A DNA stretch of 64,000 bases, taken from the NCBI GenBank assembly GCA_963780865.1, contig CAWADT010000009.1:1-64000 (forward strand), given 5' to 3'. Position 1 is the stretch's first letter. Each line of letters starts with the position of its first letter. Shown piece after piece: positions 37,542 through 46,308 of this stretch. Origin of the DNA: FEN-1073 sp963780865 (GTDB taxonomy: Bacteria; Chloroflexota; Anaerolineae; Anaerolineales; RBG-16-64-43). Under the pieces are notes generated by a model, which did not search any database, was not told the origin of the DNA, and worked only from the letters and a program-made list of their open reading frames with translations. The position numbers and the translations under genes were made by a program.

Positions 37542-38583
37542 TCCTCCGAAAAGCTCCGGCTTGTTCTCCCAAAAATACTTCCAAACCATCCTGCGCTATC
37601 TTGCGATGCTCTTAATGGCTTTTCTTCTCTTTGGAATCATCCTCTTGCTTTCCGGAAAGAACCCGTTTCTCTCTTTTCGGGATATTTTTCGATCCACCTT
37701 CGGAAGCGCCTACGGCTTCTCGGAAGTCCTTGTCGCCATGACTCCCATTCTGATCACCGCGGTCGCGGTTGCCTTCCCGGCCCGCGTGGGCCTGATCAAC
37801 GTCGGCGCGGAAGGCCAACTCTACATGGGAGCGCTCTTGGCCACCTGGGGGGCCCTCTCGTTTTCGGGCGGACCCGCCTGGGCCTTGCTGCCCGCCATGG
37901 CGCTCCTGGGCATGCTCGGCGGCAGCTTGTGGGCTCTCCTCCCCGGATACCTTAAATCGATCGGGCTGGTGAACGAGACCATTACCTCCTTGCTCCTGAA
38001 TTCCGTGGCGCCTTCGATCGTATCCTTTTTTATCTTCGGTTACTGGCATGCTCCAAGGAATACCAGCACCACTTCCAATTTCGTCCCAGCGGCCCGCCTC
38101 CCGACGCTGCTGGGCACCCGGATCGATCTTAGTTTCCTTTTTGCCGTCCTCCTTTTAATTCTCTTTTGGCTGTTTATGAAATACACCCGTTGGGGGTTGG
38201 AAATGCGCGCCATCGGCGGGAACTCCCAGTCGGCCCGCCGGAACGGCATCCCGGTTCCAATTTATCTGGTGAGCGTCATGTGCATCGGCGGAGCGGTCGC
38301 CGGGCTGGCGGGCATGTCGCAGGTGTCCGGATATTACGGGTTGCTGCTTGCCAATTTTTCCAACGGCCTGGGTTTCATGGGGTTCCTCATCAGTTGGATC
38401 GCGGGAGGCGACCCCTTGGGCATCTTTTTGGTCGCCTTCGTCGTGGCCGTCATCACCACCGGCGGCAACCTGTTGCAGCTAACGCAGGGTCTGCCGTACT
38501 CGGTCATTAACATCCTGCTGGCCTTCACTTTGTTCATCGTCCTTGCCCGTCCGACGTTCTTCTCAAAGAGGAGGAAAGCATGA
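37525..38583 (+). CDS. BMP-class ABC transporter permease 1
   Basis: The 352-residue membrane protein has about eight to ten hydrophobic helices and the family motifs ARVGLINVGAEGQLYMGALLA and TRWGLEMRAIGGNSQSARRNGIP. It matches the NupP/YufP-like permease of nucleoside-type importers. It begins inside the end of the ATPase gene and overlaps the next permease by four bases (ATGA), so the three are translationally coupled. Confidence 0.9.
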   Translation: MAQTADPPKSSGLFSQKYFQTILRYLAMLLMAFLLFGIILLLSGKNPFLSFRDIFRSTFGSAYGFSEVLVAMTPILITAVAVAFPARVGLINVGAEGQLYMGALLATWGALSFSGGPAWALLPAMALLGMLGGSLWALLPGYLKSIGLVNETITSLLLNSVAPSIVSFFIFGYWHAPRNTSTTSNFVPAARLPTLLGTRIDLSFLFAVLLLILFWLFMKYTRWGLEMRAIGGNSQSARRNGIPVPIYLVSVMCIGGAVAGLAGMSQVSGYYGLLLANFSNGLGFMGFLISWIAGGDPLGIFLVAFVVAVITTGGNLLQLTQGLPYSVINILLAFTLFIVLARPTFFSKRRKA

Positions 38584-39497
38584 CCCTGCTCGCCGTCCTG
38601 GGAGTGATCTCGAGCGCCATCTATTCCGGCACGTCCCTGCTCTACACCACGCTCGGCGAGGTGGTGGACGAGCGATCCGGCATTGTCAACCTCGGCCTGG
38701 AAGGGGTTCTGTTGGTGAGCGCCTCGCTCGGATTTGCCGTGACGAAAACCACGGGTAGCCCCTACTTGGGCATCCTGGCCGCGGTCCTGGCCGGCGGCCT
38801 GATGAATATGGTCCTGGGATTCCTCGTGATCACGCGCCAGGCCAACCAGCTGGCCAGCGGCCTGGCGGTCATGTTCTTCGGGTACGGGTTGAGCGCCCTG
38901 ATCGGCAAATCATTTGTCGGGGCCAAGATCAATCCTCTGCCCAGGTATGTGCTGCCGGGGCTTTCCGGATTGCCGCTGGTGTATACCTCCCTGTTTAAAT
39001 TCGATCTCATGATTTTTTTGGTCGTCCCGATGGCCGTGCTGGTTTGGTGGCTGCTTTACCGCACGCGCTGGGGACTTGGGCTGCGCGCGGTCGGGGAGAA
39101 TGCCGACACCGCCTTCGCTTCCGGCCGCAATCCCAAGCGCATTCGCTACCAGGCGCTCTTCGTCGGCGGGTTGCTGGCGGGCCTCGGCGCCGCCCATCTG
39201 ACGATCGCCTACACCATGGATTGGTCGGAGTATATGACCGCCGGCCGGGGGTTCATCGCTGTGGCTTTGGTCATCTTTTCGAATTGGGATCCTTTGCGCG
39301 CCATCGCCGGCGCGCTTCTCTTCAGCGCCGCCGTCGCCTTTCAACTGCTGCTGCAATCCAGCGGCGCGCAGGTCTCCCCATTTTTATTGAATACCATCCC
39401 CTATCTTCTGACCATCCTGGTCCTGATCGTGTGGGGCGGCAACCGGAAGCAATCGGCCCCGGCGAGCCTGGGGAGGATCTATCAAGGCAGCGAATAA
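38580..39497 (+). CDS. BMP-class ABC transporter permease 2
   Basis: The 305-residue membrane protein shows the motifs EVVDERSGIVNLGLEGVLLV and TRWGLGLRAVGENADTAFASG, typical for the second permease (NupQ/YufQ-like). It starts in an ATGA overlap with permease 1. The binding lipoprotein gene follows 100 bases later with its own strong ribosome-binding site. Confidence 0.9.
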   Translation: MTLLAVLGVISSAIYSGTSLLYTTLGEVVDERSGIVNLGLEGVLLVSASLGFAVTKTTGSPYLGILAAVLAGGLMNMVLGFLVITRQANQLASGLAVMFFGYGLSALIGKSFVGAKINPLPRYVLPGLSGLPLVYTSLFKFDLMIFLVVPMAVLVWWLLYRTRWGLGLRAVGENADTAFASGRNPKRIRYQALFVGGLLAGLGAAHLTIAYTMDWSEYMTAGRGFIAVALVIFSNWDPLRAIAGALLFSAAVAFQLLLQSSGAQVSPFLLNTIPYLLTILVLIVWGGNRKQSAPASLGRIYQGSE

Positions 39498-39597
39498 AAT
39501 ATTCCTTGTTGGGAAAGGAGGTGTCGGGCGAAAGAATCGAACATCCACCGGAAAGATCCACTTAAAAGCTCAAGCCATGCATTAAGGAGAAGATGAA

Positions 39598-40775
39598 ATG
39601 AAAAACAAGATGTTCGCAATGCTTTTCGTGGTTGGCGCGCTCGTCCTGCTTTCCGCATGCGGTCCGGCGCCAACTCCAACGCCGATGCCCGCGGCTATCC
39701 CCCCTGTCGTTCCCACGACCGCCCCGGCGGCCGCTCCAACGGTAGCACCCACCGCGGCCCCGACAAAAATTCCCATCTGCCTTACGGTTGGCGCTCTCTA
39801 CGGCGGACCGATGAACGACGCCGGGTACAACCAGGCGATGCATGAGAGCATGGCGGCGATGGCCAAAAATATTCCCTGCGTCAAATTAATCGAAGCCGAA
39901 AACGTGCCCGACGAGGCCGGCGCGAAAACAACCATGGTGAACATGATCCAGCAGGGGGCCAAATTAATCTTCGCCACCGCCTCCAATCACCAGAACCCGG
40001 CGGTCGAATTGGCCGGGACTAATCCGGACGTCATCTTCGAGATCGCCGGCGGCTGGTTGATGGGCGCCAATTATGCGAATTACTATGCCGATGTTCCGGA
40101 CTCATGGTACGCGATGGGGGTTGCGGCGGGGAGTATGACGAAATCCAATAAATTAGGTTTCGTGGCGGCCTTCCCCCTGGGGTGGACAACAACCTTTATC
40201 AACTCCTATGAGCTGGGCGCCAAATCCGTCAACCCCAAGGCGCAAACCACCGTCACCTACACTTTCGCCTGGGGTGACCATGCCAAGGAGGCCGACGCAA
40301 CCAACTCCCTGATCAATCAGGGTGTGGATGTCATCACCATGCACGTCAATTCGCCGTCCGCCGTCCTCTCCACCGCCAATCGCGGGGTGTATACAGCATT
40401 GGTTTCCAGGACCTGGCGGCCCAGCAATTTGCCCCGAAAGGATGGATAACCGGAACCGGGTTCACGTTGGGTGGAACAGTAACTTTCCTCACCCAGTCGG
40501 TGATTGACAAGACCTGGAAACCCATCTTCCTTCGCTGCAAGATGAGCGATGGTTGCATGGCGCTCGCGCCTTTCGGACCGGCGGTTCCGCAGGCTGTGCA
40601 GGATAAGGTCAAGCAAACCCTGGCCGATCTTAATTCCGGCAAGATCGTCGTCTTCCAGGGCCCGCTCACGGACCAAAACGGGGTTGTCAAAGTTCCCGCC
40701 GGCAAAACCCTATCCGAGAACGATATGAGTTCTCTGGACTGGTTTGTTCCGGGAGTGATCGGACAGGCGAAATAG
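39598..40775 (+). pseudogene. BMP-family substrate-binding lipoprotein, one frameshift
   Basis: The start at 39598 follows AAGGAGAAG. A lipoprotein signal (FVVGALVLLSAC) and a 40-residue Pro/Thr/Ala linker lead into the BMP (PnrA-like) fold: LTVGALYGGPMNDAGYNQAMHESM, GAKLIFATASNHQNPAVELA, and FIEIAGG-type strands. The frame breaks at a run of four G (40384-40387). With five G the protein continues GVYSIGFQDLAAQQFAPKGW, TWKPIFLRCKMSDG and ends GVIGQAK at 40775 (about 392 residues). It completes the importer encoded upstream. Related proteins bind nucleosides, and members next to fdrA-type genes may bind purine-derived ureides. Confidence 0.85.
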
Positions 40776-40847
40776 CCGATTGCTTCGTCGTTTTCCCAGA
40801 ACCTCCGGCAGGCAGTGTATCTGCCTGCCGGAGCGCGAGGTTCTTGC

Positions 40848-41849
40848 ATGACCGACCCGCTGAAATCCTTCCCTTGCTTTTACCCGCGTGTGCTTGGCTC
40901 CATGGCCCACGAGTGGCTCGCTTCCCCGTCCGGGCAAGGGAAGGTCTTCGCGGTTGTCATCAACTGCATTTATCTGGTTAATGCCGACGACCAACTCGTC
41001 TGGCTGGCCAATGAAAAAGCTCCACTGCATCCTCGCTTGATCCAGATTGCCGGCGCATTGCCAGGACTAGCGCCGGATAATCCGTTTCGGATCGAAGATC
41101 GGGAATTGATCTTTCCAAACGGGGTCGTGGTGAATCCCAAGAACGCGGAAGCCTGGCGCCCCGCCGATATCGACAGGGAAGATCTCCTCGCCTTTCCCGA
41201 GATCTACCCGAAGAGCCGGGAAGTATTTTCCTCCCTCGCCCAATCGCAGCCTCCCGGTTTTGGCAGCTTTTTCGCCCCCCTCCTTGCTTCTTTCGAGAAT
41301 TACGGGATGTCAACCCAATCACAATTTGACGATCCCGTCTTGCAATCCGCCTGGCCGGTGGTGCACGCGATCGCCCGGGCGGCTGCGGCACAGGACATCC
41401 GAGGTATCTATGCCCGAGCGAATGACCTGGTCGGGTTGGGCAGCGGCCTGACTCCTTCCGGGGACGACTTCCTGGGCGGGTTGTTGTTTGGCCTGCATAC
41501 TTTGAAGGAGCTCTTCCCCTCCCAATTCCAAAGCAAAAAAACGGAGAGCCCTAGCTTCCTGAGGCAGATCCGATCCCGCACCAACTTAATTAGCGCCACG
41601 ATCCTGGGCGACCTGGCCGGCGGGTCTGGTCCGGCGCCGCTGCATACCTTCCTCCGCTCTCTCCTCTTGCGGGACAGCCCGGCGGCCGCTTTGAATCACG
41701 CGCTCGCGCTTTCTTCCCTCGGACATTCCACCGGTTGGGACGAACTGACCGGCCTTCTCGCCGGGCTGTTGTGGACCCGCCCCGCGGCAAATCGGGCGAC
41801 CTACGCAGGGCTACCGGAGCAAATACTCGCCGAAATTATTTCTTGGTGA
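40848..41849 (+). CDS. allH: DUF2877 protein, AllH-like subunit of oxamate carbamoyltransferase
   Basis: The start at 40848 is preceded by GAGG and gives 333 residues. The conserved DUF2877 core is NDLVGLGSGLTPSGDDFLGGLLFGL near residue 195, followed later by HALALSSLGHSTGWDELTGLLAGL. In E. coli the DUF2877 protein YlbF (AllH) works with FdrA and YlbE in the allantoin pathway, where oxalurate is phosphorolysed to oxamate and carbamoyl phosphate. Here it is the first of five same-strand genes ending with a carbamate kinase. The protein is soluble. Confidence 0.82.
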   Translation: MTDPLKSFPCFYPRVLGSMAHEWLASPSGQGKVFAVVINCIYLVNADDQLVWLANEKAPLHPRLIQIAGALPGLAPDNPFRIEDRELIFPNGVVVNPKNAEAWRPADIDREDLLAFPEIYPKSREVFSSLAQSQPPGFGSFFAPLLASFENYGMSTQSQFDDPVLQSAWPVVHAIARAAAAQDIRGIYARANDLVGLGSGLTPSGDDFLGGLLFGLHTLKELFPSQFQSKKTESPSFLRQIRSRTNLISATILGDLAGGSGPAPLHTFLRSLLLRDSPAAALNHALALSSLGHSTGWDELTGLLAGLLWTRPAANRATYAGLPEQILAEIISW

Positions 41850-41860
41850 AAGGATCGATC

Positions 41861-43111
41861 ATGGATATTAAACAAAAGATCGAACAGGCGAACGAAGAAA
41901 CCTTCCGGCGATTATGCGCCGGCGATCCGGTGCTTATCGATATCGCCCCGGCGGGAGAGGTGCTCCCGGGTCTCAAAGGCAAGTGGATAACCCATTCGGG
42001 TCCGCCGATCGAATGGAAACGCATGTGCGGCGCCCAGAAAGGGGCGTTGATCGGACAAACCATTTACGAAGGCTGGGCGAAGACTCCGGATGAGGCCGCG
42101 CTCCTCTTGGAAAAAGGGGAGATCCGCCTCGAACCCAACCATCCCCATCAGGCCGTCGGCCCCATGGCCGGCACCATTTCGCCCTCCGCGCCGGTGTGGG
42201 TGATGGAAAACCGCGCCTTTGGCAACCACGCCTTCTGCCGCCAGGTGGAAGGCAACCAGCAGTTTGGAGATTATAGCGAGGAAGCTTTGAAGGGGCTGCG
42301 CCTGTGGCGGGATGTCTGGGGACCCACTTTGAAAAAAGGCCTTCACACCATCGGCGGTCTCGAGCTAAAGCCGATCATCACCAAGGCGCTTCAAATGGGA
42401 GACGAGCTGCACAACCGCGCCGTTGCCGCCTCCAGCCTGTTCGCCAATGAAATGGCCATGGCGCTGGCGAAAACCGAATTGTCGAAAGAAGACCTGCTCA
42501 GCACGCTCGGCTACGTTACCCACCACGATTTGATCTTCCTCGGATTGTCCATGGCGTCCGGCAAAGCCATCGCCGACCCTGCCCGGGATATTGAATACAG
42601 CACGGTGGTCACGGCGATGTCCCGGAATGGAATCGAGTTCGGCCTGAACGTCAGCGGGTTGGGAAACGAGTGGTTCACCTCTCCATCCCCCAAGGTGGTT
42701 GGCCTCTACTTGCCCGGGTACACGGCGGAGGCGGCCGGTCTGGATATGGGCGATTCAGCCATTACCGAAACCGTGGGTTGGGGCGCTTTTACGATCGGCG
42801 GCGCGCCCGGGATTCTCGGCCTGGTGGGCGGCACTCCCGAGGAAGCGCTGGCGTATTCCAAGGAAATGAGAAAAATTACCGTGTCCACTCACCCGACCTA
42901 TCGCTTGCCCGCCCTCGGCTTTGCCGGGACCGCGATCGGAATCGACATCCGCAAAGTGGTCCAGACCGGGATTGTCCCGATCATCGATACGGCCATTGCC
43001 CATAAAGATCCGGGCTACCCGAAGATCGGCGCCGGTCTGGTGCGCGCTCCGCTGGAAGGTTTCAAGCAAGCCCTGATCGCCTTCGGCCGGAAATACGATA
43101 TCGGCAAATGA
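41861..43111 (+). CDS. allG: DUF1116 protein, YlbE/AllG-like subunit
   Basis: The start at 41861 has AAAGGA upstream and gives 416 residues, the same size as E. coli YlbE. Conserved stretches include GPPIEWKRMCGAQKGALIG, EPNHPHQAVGPMAGTISPS, NRAFGNHAFCRQVEGNQQFG and a Gly-rich region MGDSAITETVGWGAFTIGG. The family partners FdrA and DUF2877 in oxamate carbamoyltransferase. It lies 11 bases after allH and 25 bases before fdrA. There are no signs of decay. Confidence 0.85.
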   Translation: MDIKQKIEQANEETFRRLCAGDPVLIDIAPAGEVLPGLKGKWITHSGPPIEWKRMCGAQKGALIGQTIYEGWAKTPDEAALLLEKGEIRLEPNHPHQAVGPMAGTISPSAPVWVMENRAFGNHAFCRQVEGNQQFGDYSEEALKGLRLWRDVWGPTLKKGLHTIGGLELKPIITKALQMGDELHNRAVAASSLFANEMAMALAKTELSKEDLLSTLGYVTHHDLIFLGLSMASGKAIADPARDIEYSTVVTAMSRNGIEFGLNVSGLGNEWFTSPSPKVVGLYLPGYTAEAAGLDMGDSAITETVGWGAFTIGGAPGILGLVGGTPEEALAYSKEMRKITVSTHPTYRLPALGFAGTAIGIDIRKVVQTGIVPIIDTAIAHKDPGYPKIGAGLVRAPLEGFKQALIAFGRKYDIGK

Positions 43112-43136
43112 TTTCGGTAAGGAGGGAAGCCCTTCC

Positions 43137-44681
43137 ATGATATCCGGCTTCGTGATCCGCAAAAACCAATATTATGATTCGGTTTTTCTGATGAACGTCA
43201 GCCGGCGCATGTCGGAAGTAAAAGGCGTTCTGCAAACGGCCGTTCTGATGGGCAGCCCGGCCAATAAACAGCTGCTGCTGGATATCCACATCCGGAATGA
43301 CCAGATCGAAAAAGCGCAGCCCAACGATTTGATTGTGGTCGTCATCGCCGAATCCCCTTCCATCGTGGAAAATGTTTTGGGACGGCTGGATGAGTGGCTG
43401 GAGGCGATTCAGGAAAATGCTCCCGCGCTGAGCGTTAAATCGCTCGAGGAAGCGCTGTCGCAAAAATCCAATGCCAACCTGGCCGTCATCTCCGTTCCCG
43501 GCGAGTATGCCGCCCGGGAAGCAAAAAAAGCGCTCGCGGCCGGTTTGAACGTGTTTCTTTTCAGCGACAACGTGTCCAGCGACGATGAGCTCGAGCTCAA
43601 GCAGTTCGCCGCGGCGCACGGATTGCTGGTGATGGGGCCGGATTGCGGCACCAGCCTGATCGGCGGCGCGGGGATCGGATTCGCCAACGCGGTGCGGCGA
43701 GGTCCGATCGGAGCGATTGGGGCGGCCGGGACTGGATTGCAGGAATTTACCAGCCAGGTCCATTTGGCGGGATCCGGAATTTCCCATGCCATCGGAACCG
43801 GCAGCCACGATCTTTCCGAGAAAATCAACGGGTTGACGACCCTGGCGGCGCTGGAGGCTTTGGATGCGGACCGACAGACGAGCATGATTGCGATCATCTC
43901 CAAACCGCCGGCCGCCAGCACCCTGGCTGTGCTATTCGATCGAATTAAAACCTGCAAAAAAAAGGTGGTGGGTTGTTTCCTGGGAGTCGATCCGGCCTCG
44001 CTGAGCGGGAAGCCCAATTTTCAACCGGCGGACACCATCGATGATGCCGTCCGGATCGCCGTCGCATCCGTTAAAGGGCAGGCGGCCCTCCCATCCCTCG
44101 GCCTGACCCAGGAAGAGTTGGCCGCCCTCCGGACGGAGAAGAAAGGCCGGTTGCCGGAACAAAAATATTTGCGCGGCATCCTGGCGGGGGGAACCTTCTG
44201 CTACCAGTCGCAGCAGATCCTGCGCAAAGCCGGGATAACCATTCACTCCAACAGCCCCTTCGACCGGAAATATCTTCTGGTCGATCCGGACCGCAGCGTG
44301 GAAAATACCATCGTGGATCTGGGGGACGAATTTTACACGACCGGCCGGCCGCACCCGATGATCGATAGCACGATGCGCAAGCGCCGGATCCTGGCGGAGA
44401 GCCGCGATCCCCAGGTGGCCGTGCTGTATCTGGATTTTATCCTTGGATACAACGCTGCGATGGATCCGGTGGGGGAAATGGTGGAAGCGATCCGCGAAGC
44501 CAAACGCAACTCCCGGCAGCGCGGCGGCGCCCTGACCGTGGTGGCCTCGATCTGCGGGACCGAAACCGATCCCCAGGATTTGAACCTGCAAACGAAAATG
44601 CTCCGGGAAGCCGGCGCGCTGGTTTTCCGCAGCAATGCGCTTGCCTCCGCCGCTCTGTGCGAACTTTTGAAACAGGAGTGA
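43137..44681 (+). CDS. fdrA: FdrA/AllF acyl-CoA synthetase-like subunit, main part
   Basis: The start at 43137 follows GGAGGGAAG. The 514 residues contain an N-terminal region (YDSVFLMNVSRRMSEVKGVLQTAVLMGSPANK), CoA-binding/succinyl-CoA-synthetase-like Rossmann motifs (GLLVMGPDCGTSLIGGAGIGFAN, GAIGAAGTGLQEF, GIGSHDLSEKI-like), and the ligase-like second half with LAGGTFCYQSQQIL and GRPHPMIDSTMR. E. coli FdrA is about 555 residues; the missing last 50 or so are encoded by the next small gene. FdrA forms the transferase with AllG and AllH and yields carbamoyl phosphate for the carbamate kinase downstream. Confidence 0.88.
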   Translation: MISGFVIRKNQYYDSVFLMNVSRRMSEVKGVLQTAVLMGSPANKQLLLDIHIRNDQIEKAQPNDLIVVVIAESPSIVENVLGRLDEWLEAIQENAPALSVKSLEEALSQKSNANLAVISVPGEYAAREAKKALAAGLNVFLFSDNVSSDDELELKQFAAAHGLLVMGPDCGTSLIGGAGIGFANAVRRGPIGAIGAAGTGLQEFTSQVHLAGSGISHAIGTGSHDLSEKINGLTTLAALEALDADRQTSMIAIISKPPAASTLAVLFDRIKTCKKKVVGCFLGVDPASLSGKPNFQPADTIDDAVRIAVASVKGQAALPSLGLTQEELAALRTEKKGRLPEQKYLRGILAGGTFCYQSQQILRKAGITIHSNSPFDRKYLLVDPDRSVENTIVDLGDEFYTTGRPHPMIDSTMRKRRILAESRDPQVAVLYLDFILGYNAAMDPVGEMVEAIREAKRNSRQRGGALTVVASICGTETDPQDLNLQTKMLREAGALVFRSNALASAALCELLKQE

Positions 44682-44688
44682 GGCTGGT

Positions 44689-44862
44689 ATGGACACATCG
44701 GTGGACACCCTTTTATCCGAACCGGTCGTGGCGATCAACCTGGGCTTGAAATCCTTCGGCGCAAGCCTCGAACAGCAGGGAGTGGAGGTTGTCCAGGTGG
44801 AATGGGCTCCTCCCGCCGGGGGAGATCAGGAAATGATGGATTTGTTGGACGATTTGCTGTAA
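44689..44862 (+). CDS. Separate small gene for the FdrA C-terminal tail
   Basis: A 57-residue protein starts at ATG 44689, seven bases after the fdrA stop, with GGAGTGAGG upstream. Its sequence, PVVAINLGLKSFGASLEQQG then VVQVEWAPPAGGDQEMM, matches the usual C-terminal tail of one-piece FdrA proteins. It has its own start and ribosome-binding site and no in-frame link to fdrA, so this looks like a natural gene split rather than a sequencing error, though a small indel cannot be excluded. The piece probably associates with the main FdrA polypeptide. Confidence 0.75.
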   Translation: MDTSVDTLLSEPVVAINLGLKSFGASLEQQGVEVVQVEWAPPAGGDQEMMDLLDDLL

Positions 44863-44874
44863 ACCGGTGAACCC

Positions 44875-45831
44875 ATGAATGTCGAATCGAAACGCAAACT
44901 GGCAGTCATCGCCGTCGGCGGGAACGCCTTGATCCGCGAAAAAGGGAAAGAATCGCTTCCTGATCAATACGCGGCCGCCTGCGACGCGATGCGGCACGTC
45001 GCCTCGATCATCCAGGCCGGCTGGGACGTGATCATCACGCACGGAAACGGCCCCCAGGTGGGATTCATCCTCCGGCGTTCGGAACTCACCGATCACGAAA
45101 TGTTTACCATCTCGCTGGACTTCTGCGGTTCGGACACGCAGGGTTCCATTGGCTATATGTTTCAGATGGCGCTGATCAACGAGTTCGGCCGCCGCGGAAT
45201 GAAGAAACAGGCCGTGACGGTCGTCACGCAGACGGTGGTGGACAAAGAGGATCCGGCCTTCACCCATCCCTCCAAGCCGATCGGCTCGTTCATGGACGAA
45301 ACGGCCGCCGCCGTTCGCCGCAGCAAGGACGGCTGGACGATTGTGGAAGACGCCGGGCGCGGCTGGCGGCGGGTGGTACCTTCCCCAGCCCCGATTCGAA
45401 TTGTCCAGCAGGATGCCATCCTGACGCTGATCCAGGGGGGTTTCACGGTCATCGGCGTCGGGGGAGGGGGAATTCCGGTCATTGAAAATGAAAAAGGCGA
45501 ACTGGTCGGGGTGGAAGCGGTGATCGACAAGGATCTGGCTTCCGCGCTGCTCGCGTACAGCGTCCGGGCGGATCTGTTCATGATCTCCACCGAGGTCGAG
45601 AAGGTGGCGATTAACTTCAACAAACCCAACGTCCGGTGGCTGGACAGCCTGACCATGGCGGAGGCGAAAAAGTACATGGCCGAGGGACAGTTTGGCAAGG
45701 GCAGCATGGAGCCGAAAATCACGGCGGTGCTGAATTACCTCGAGCATGGAGGCAAGCGCGTCCTGATCACCAACCCGGAGAATCTGTTGCGCGCCCTGAA
45801 CGGCAAAACGGGGACGTGGATTGTTTCCTGA
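44875..45831 (+). CDS. arcC: Carbamate kinase
   Basis: The 318-residue protein has the amino-acid-kinase fold of carbamate kinases: AVIAVGGNALIREKGKES, IITHGNGPQVGFILRRSEL, TVVTQTVVDKEDPAF, GGGGIPVIENEKGELVGVEAVIDKDLASALLA, and MEPKITAVLNYLEHGGKRVLIT near the end. It converts carbamoyl phosphate and ADP to carbamate and ATP. As the last gene of the allH-allG-fdrA cluster it would conserve energy from the carbamoyl phosphate made by that transferase (AllK-like role). No arginine deiminase genes are near, which argues against an arginine role. Confidence 0.93.
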   Translation: MNVESKRKLAVIAVGGNALIREKGKESLPDQYAAACDAMRHVASIIQAGWDVIITHGNGPQVGFILRRSELTDHEMFTISLDFCGSDTQGSIGYMFQMALINEFGRRGMKKQAVTVVTQTVVDKEDPAFTHPSKPIGSFMDETAAAVRRSKDGWTIVEDAGRGWRRVVPSPAPIRIVQQDAILTLIQGGFTVIGVGGGGIPVIENEKGELVGVEAVIDKDLASALLAYSVRADLFMISTEVEKVAINFNKPNVRWLDSLTMAEAKKYMAEGQFGKGSMEPKITAVLNYLEHGGKRVLITNPENLLRALNGKTGTWIVS

Positions 45832-46308
45832 TCCACTGAGTACCCCGTAGAAAGCAGTAAACTATAACTTGCTGCTCCCCAAGTATTGGCGTGGCAAACT
45901 ATGAAATATTCCTCATCCGTAATTGCACAGGTCGTGTAAAACGTACACCGAAACACAGAAAAAATCCGAAATCACCGAAAAATTTTCTTGGGTGAAAAAG
46001 CACAACCCAATGTTTTTCAGTGCATTCGGCTCTTTTCGATGCAATCCGTGTACAAAGGCGGAAGCCCCTCTGAGTGGATACCCTCATTTTCTCCGCAGCC
46101 TGTGCGTGATCCACAAAGCGCGCGCTTTCTCCCCGGACGAAGCGGGCGGCTGGTATGGAATACTCGCGGGGAGAACCCCGGCGGTCCTTAGGCAGATAAA
46201 AAGTTGGTAAATTCCATCACTGGAATGAAGAATTAATGCAAGTTACCCGGCGTTCCGATTGCGGGTTGGTGGAGAATCTACTGAATATAAATTAAGGAGA
46301 TAAGCTTT
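45832..46308. other. Intergenic region, no gene seen
   Basis: About 477 bases between the carbamate kinase and the GH35-like gene contain no credible gene, and no strong hairpin or promoter was recognised. AAGGAG near its right end is the ribosome-binding site of the next gene. Confidence 0.4.

Noticed and set aside
44875..45831. Arginine deiminase pathway
   Set aside because: Only carbamate kinase is present; the neighbours are allH, allG and fdrA, with no arcA or arcB.
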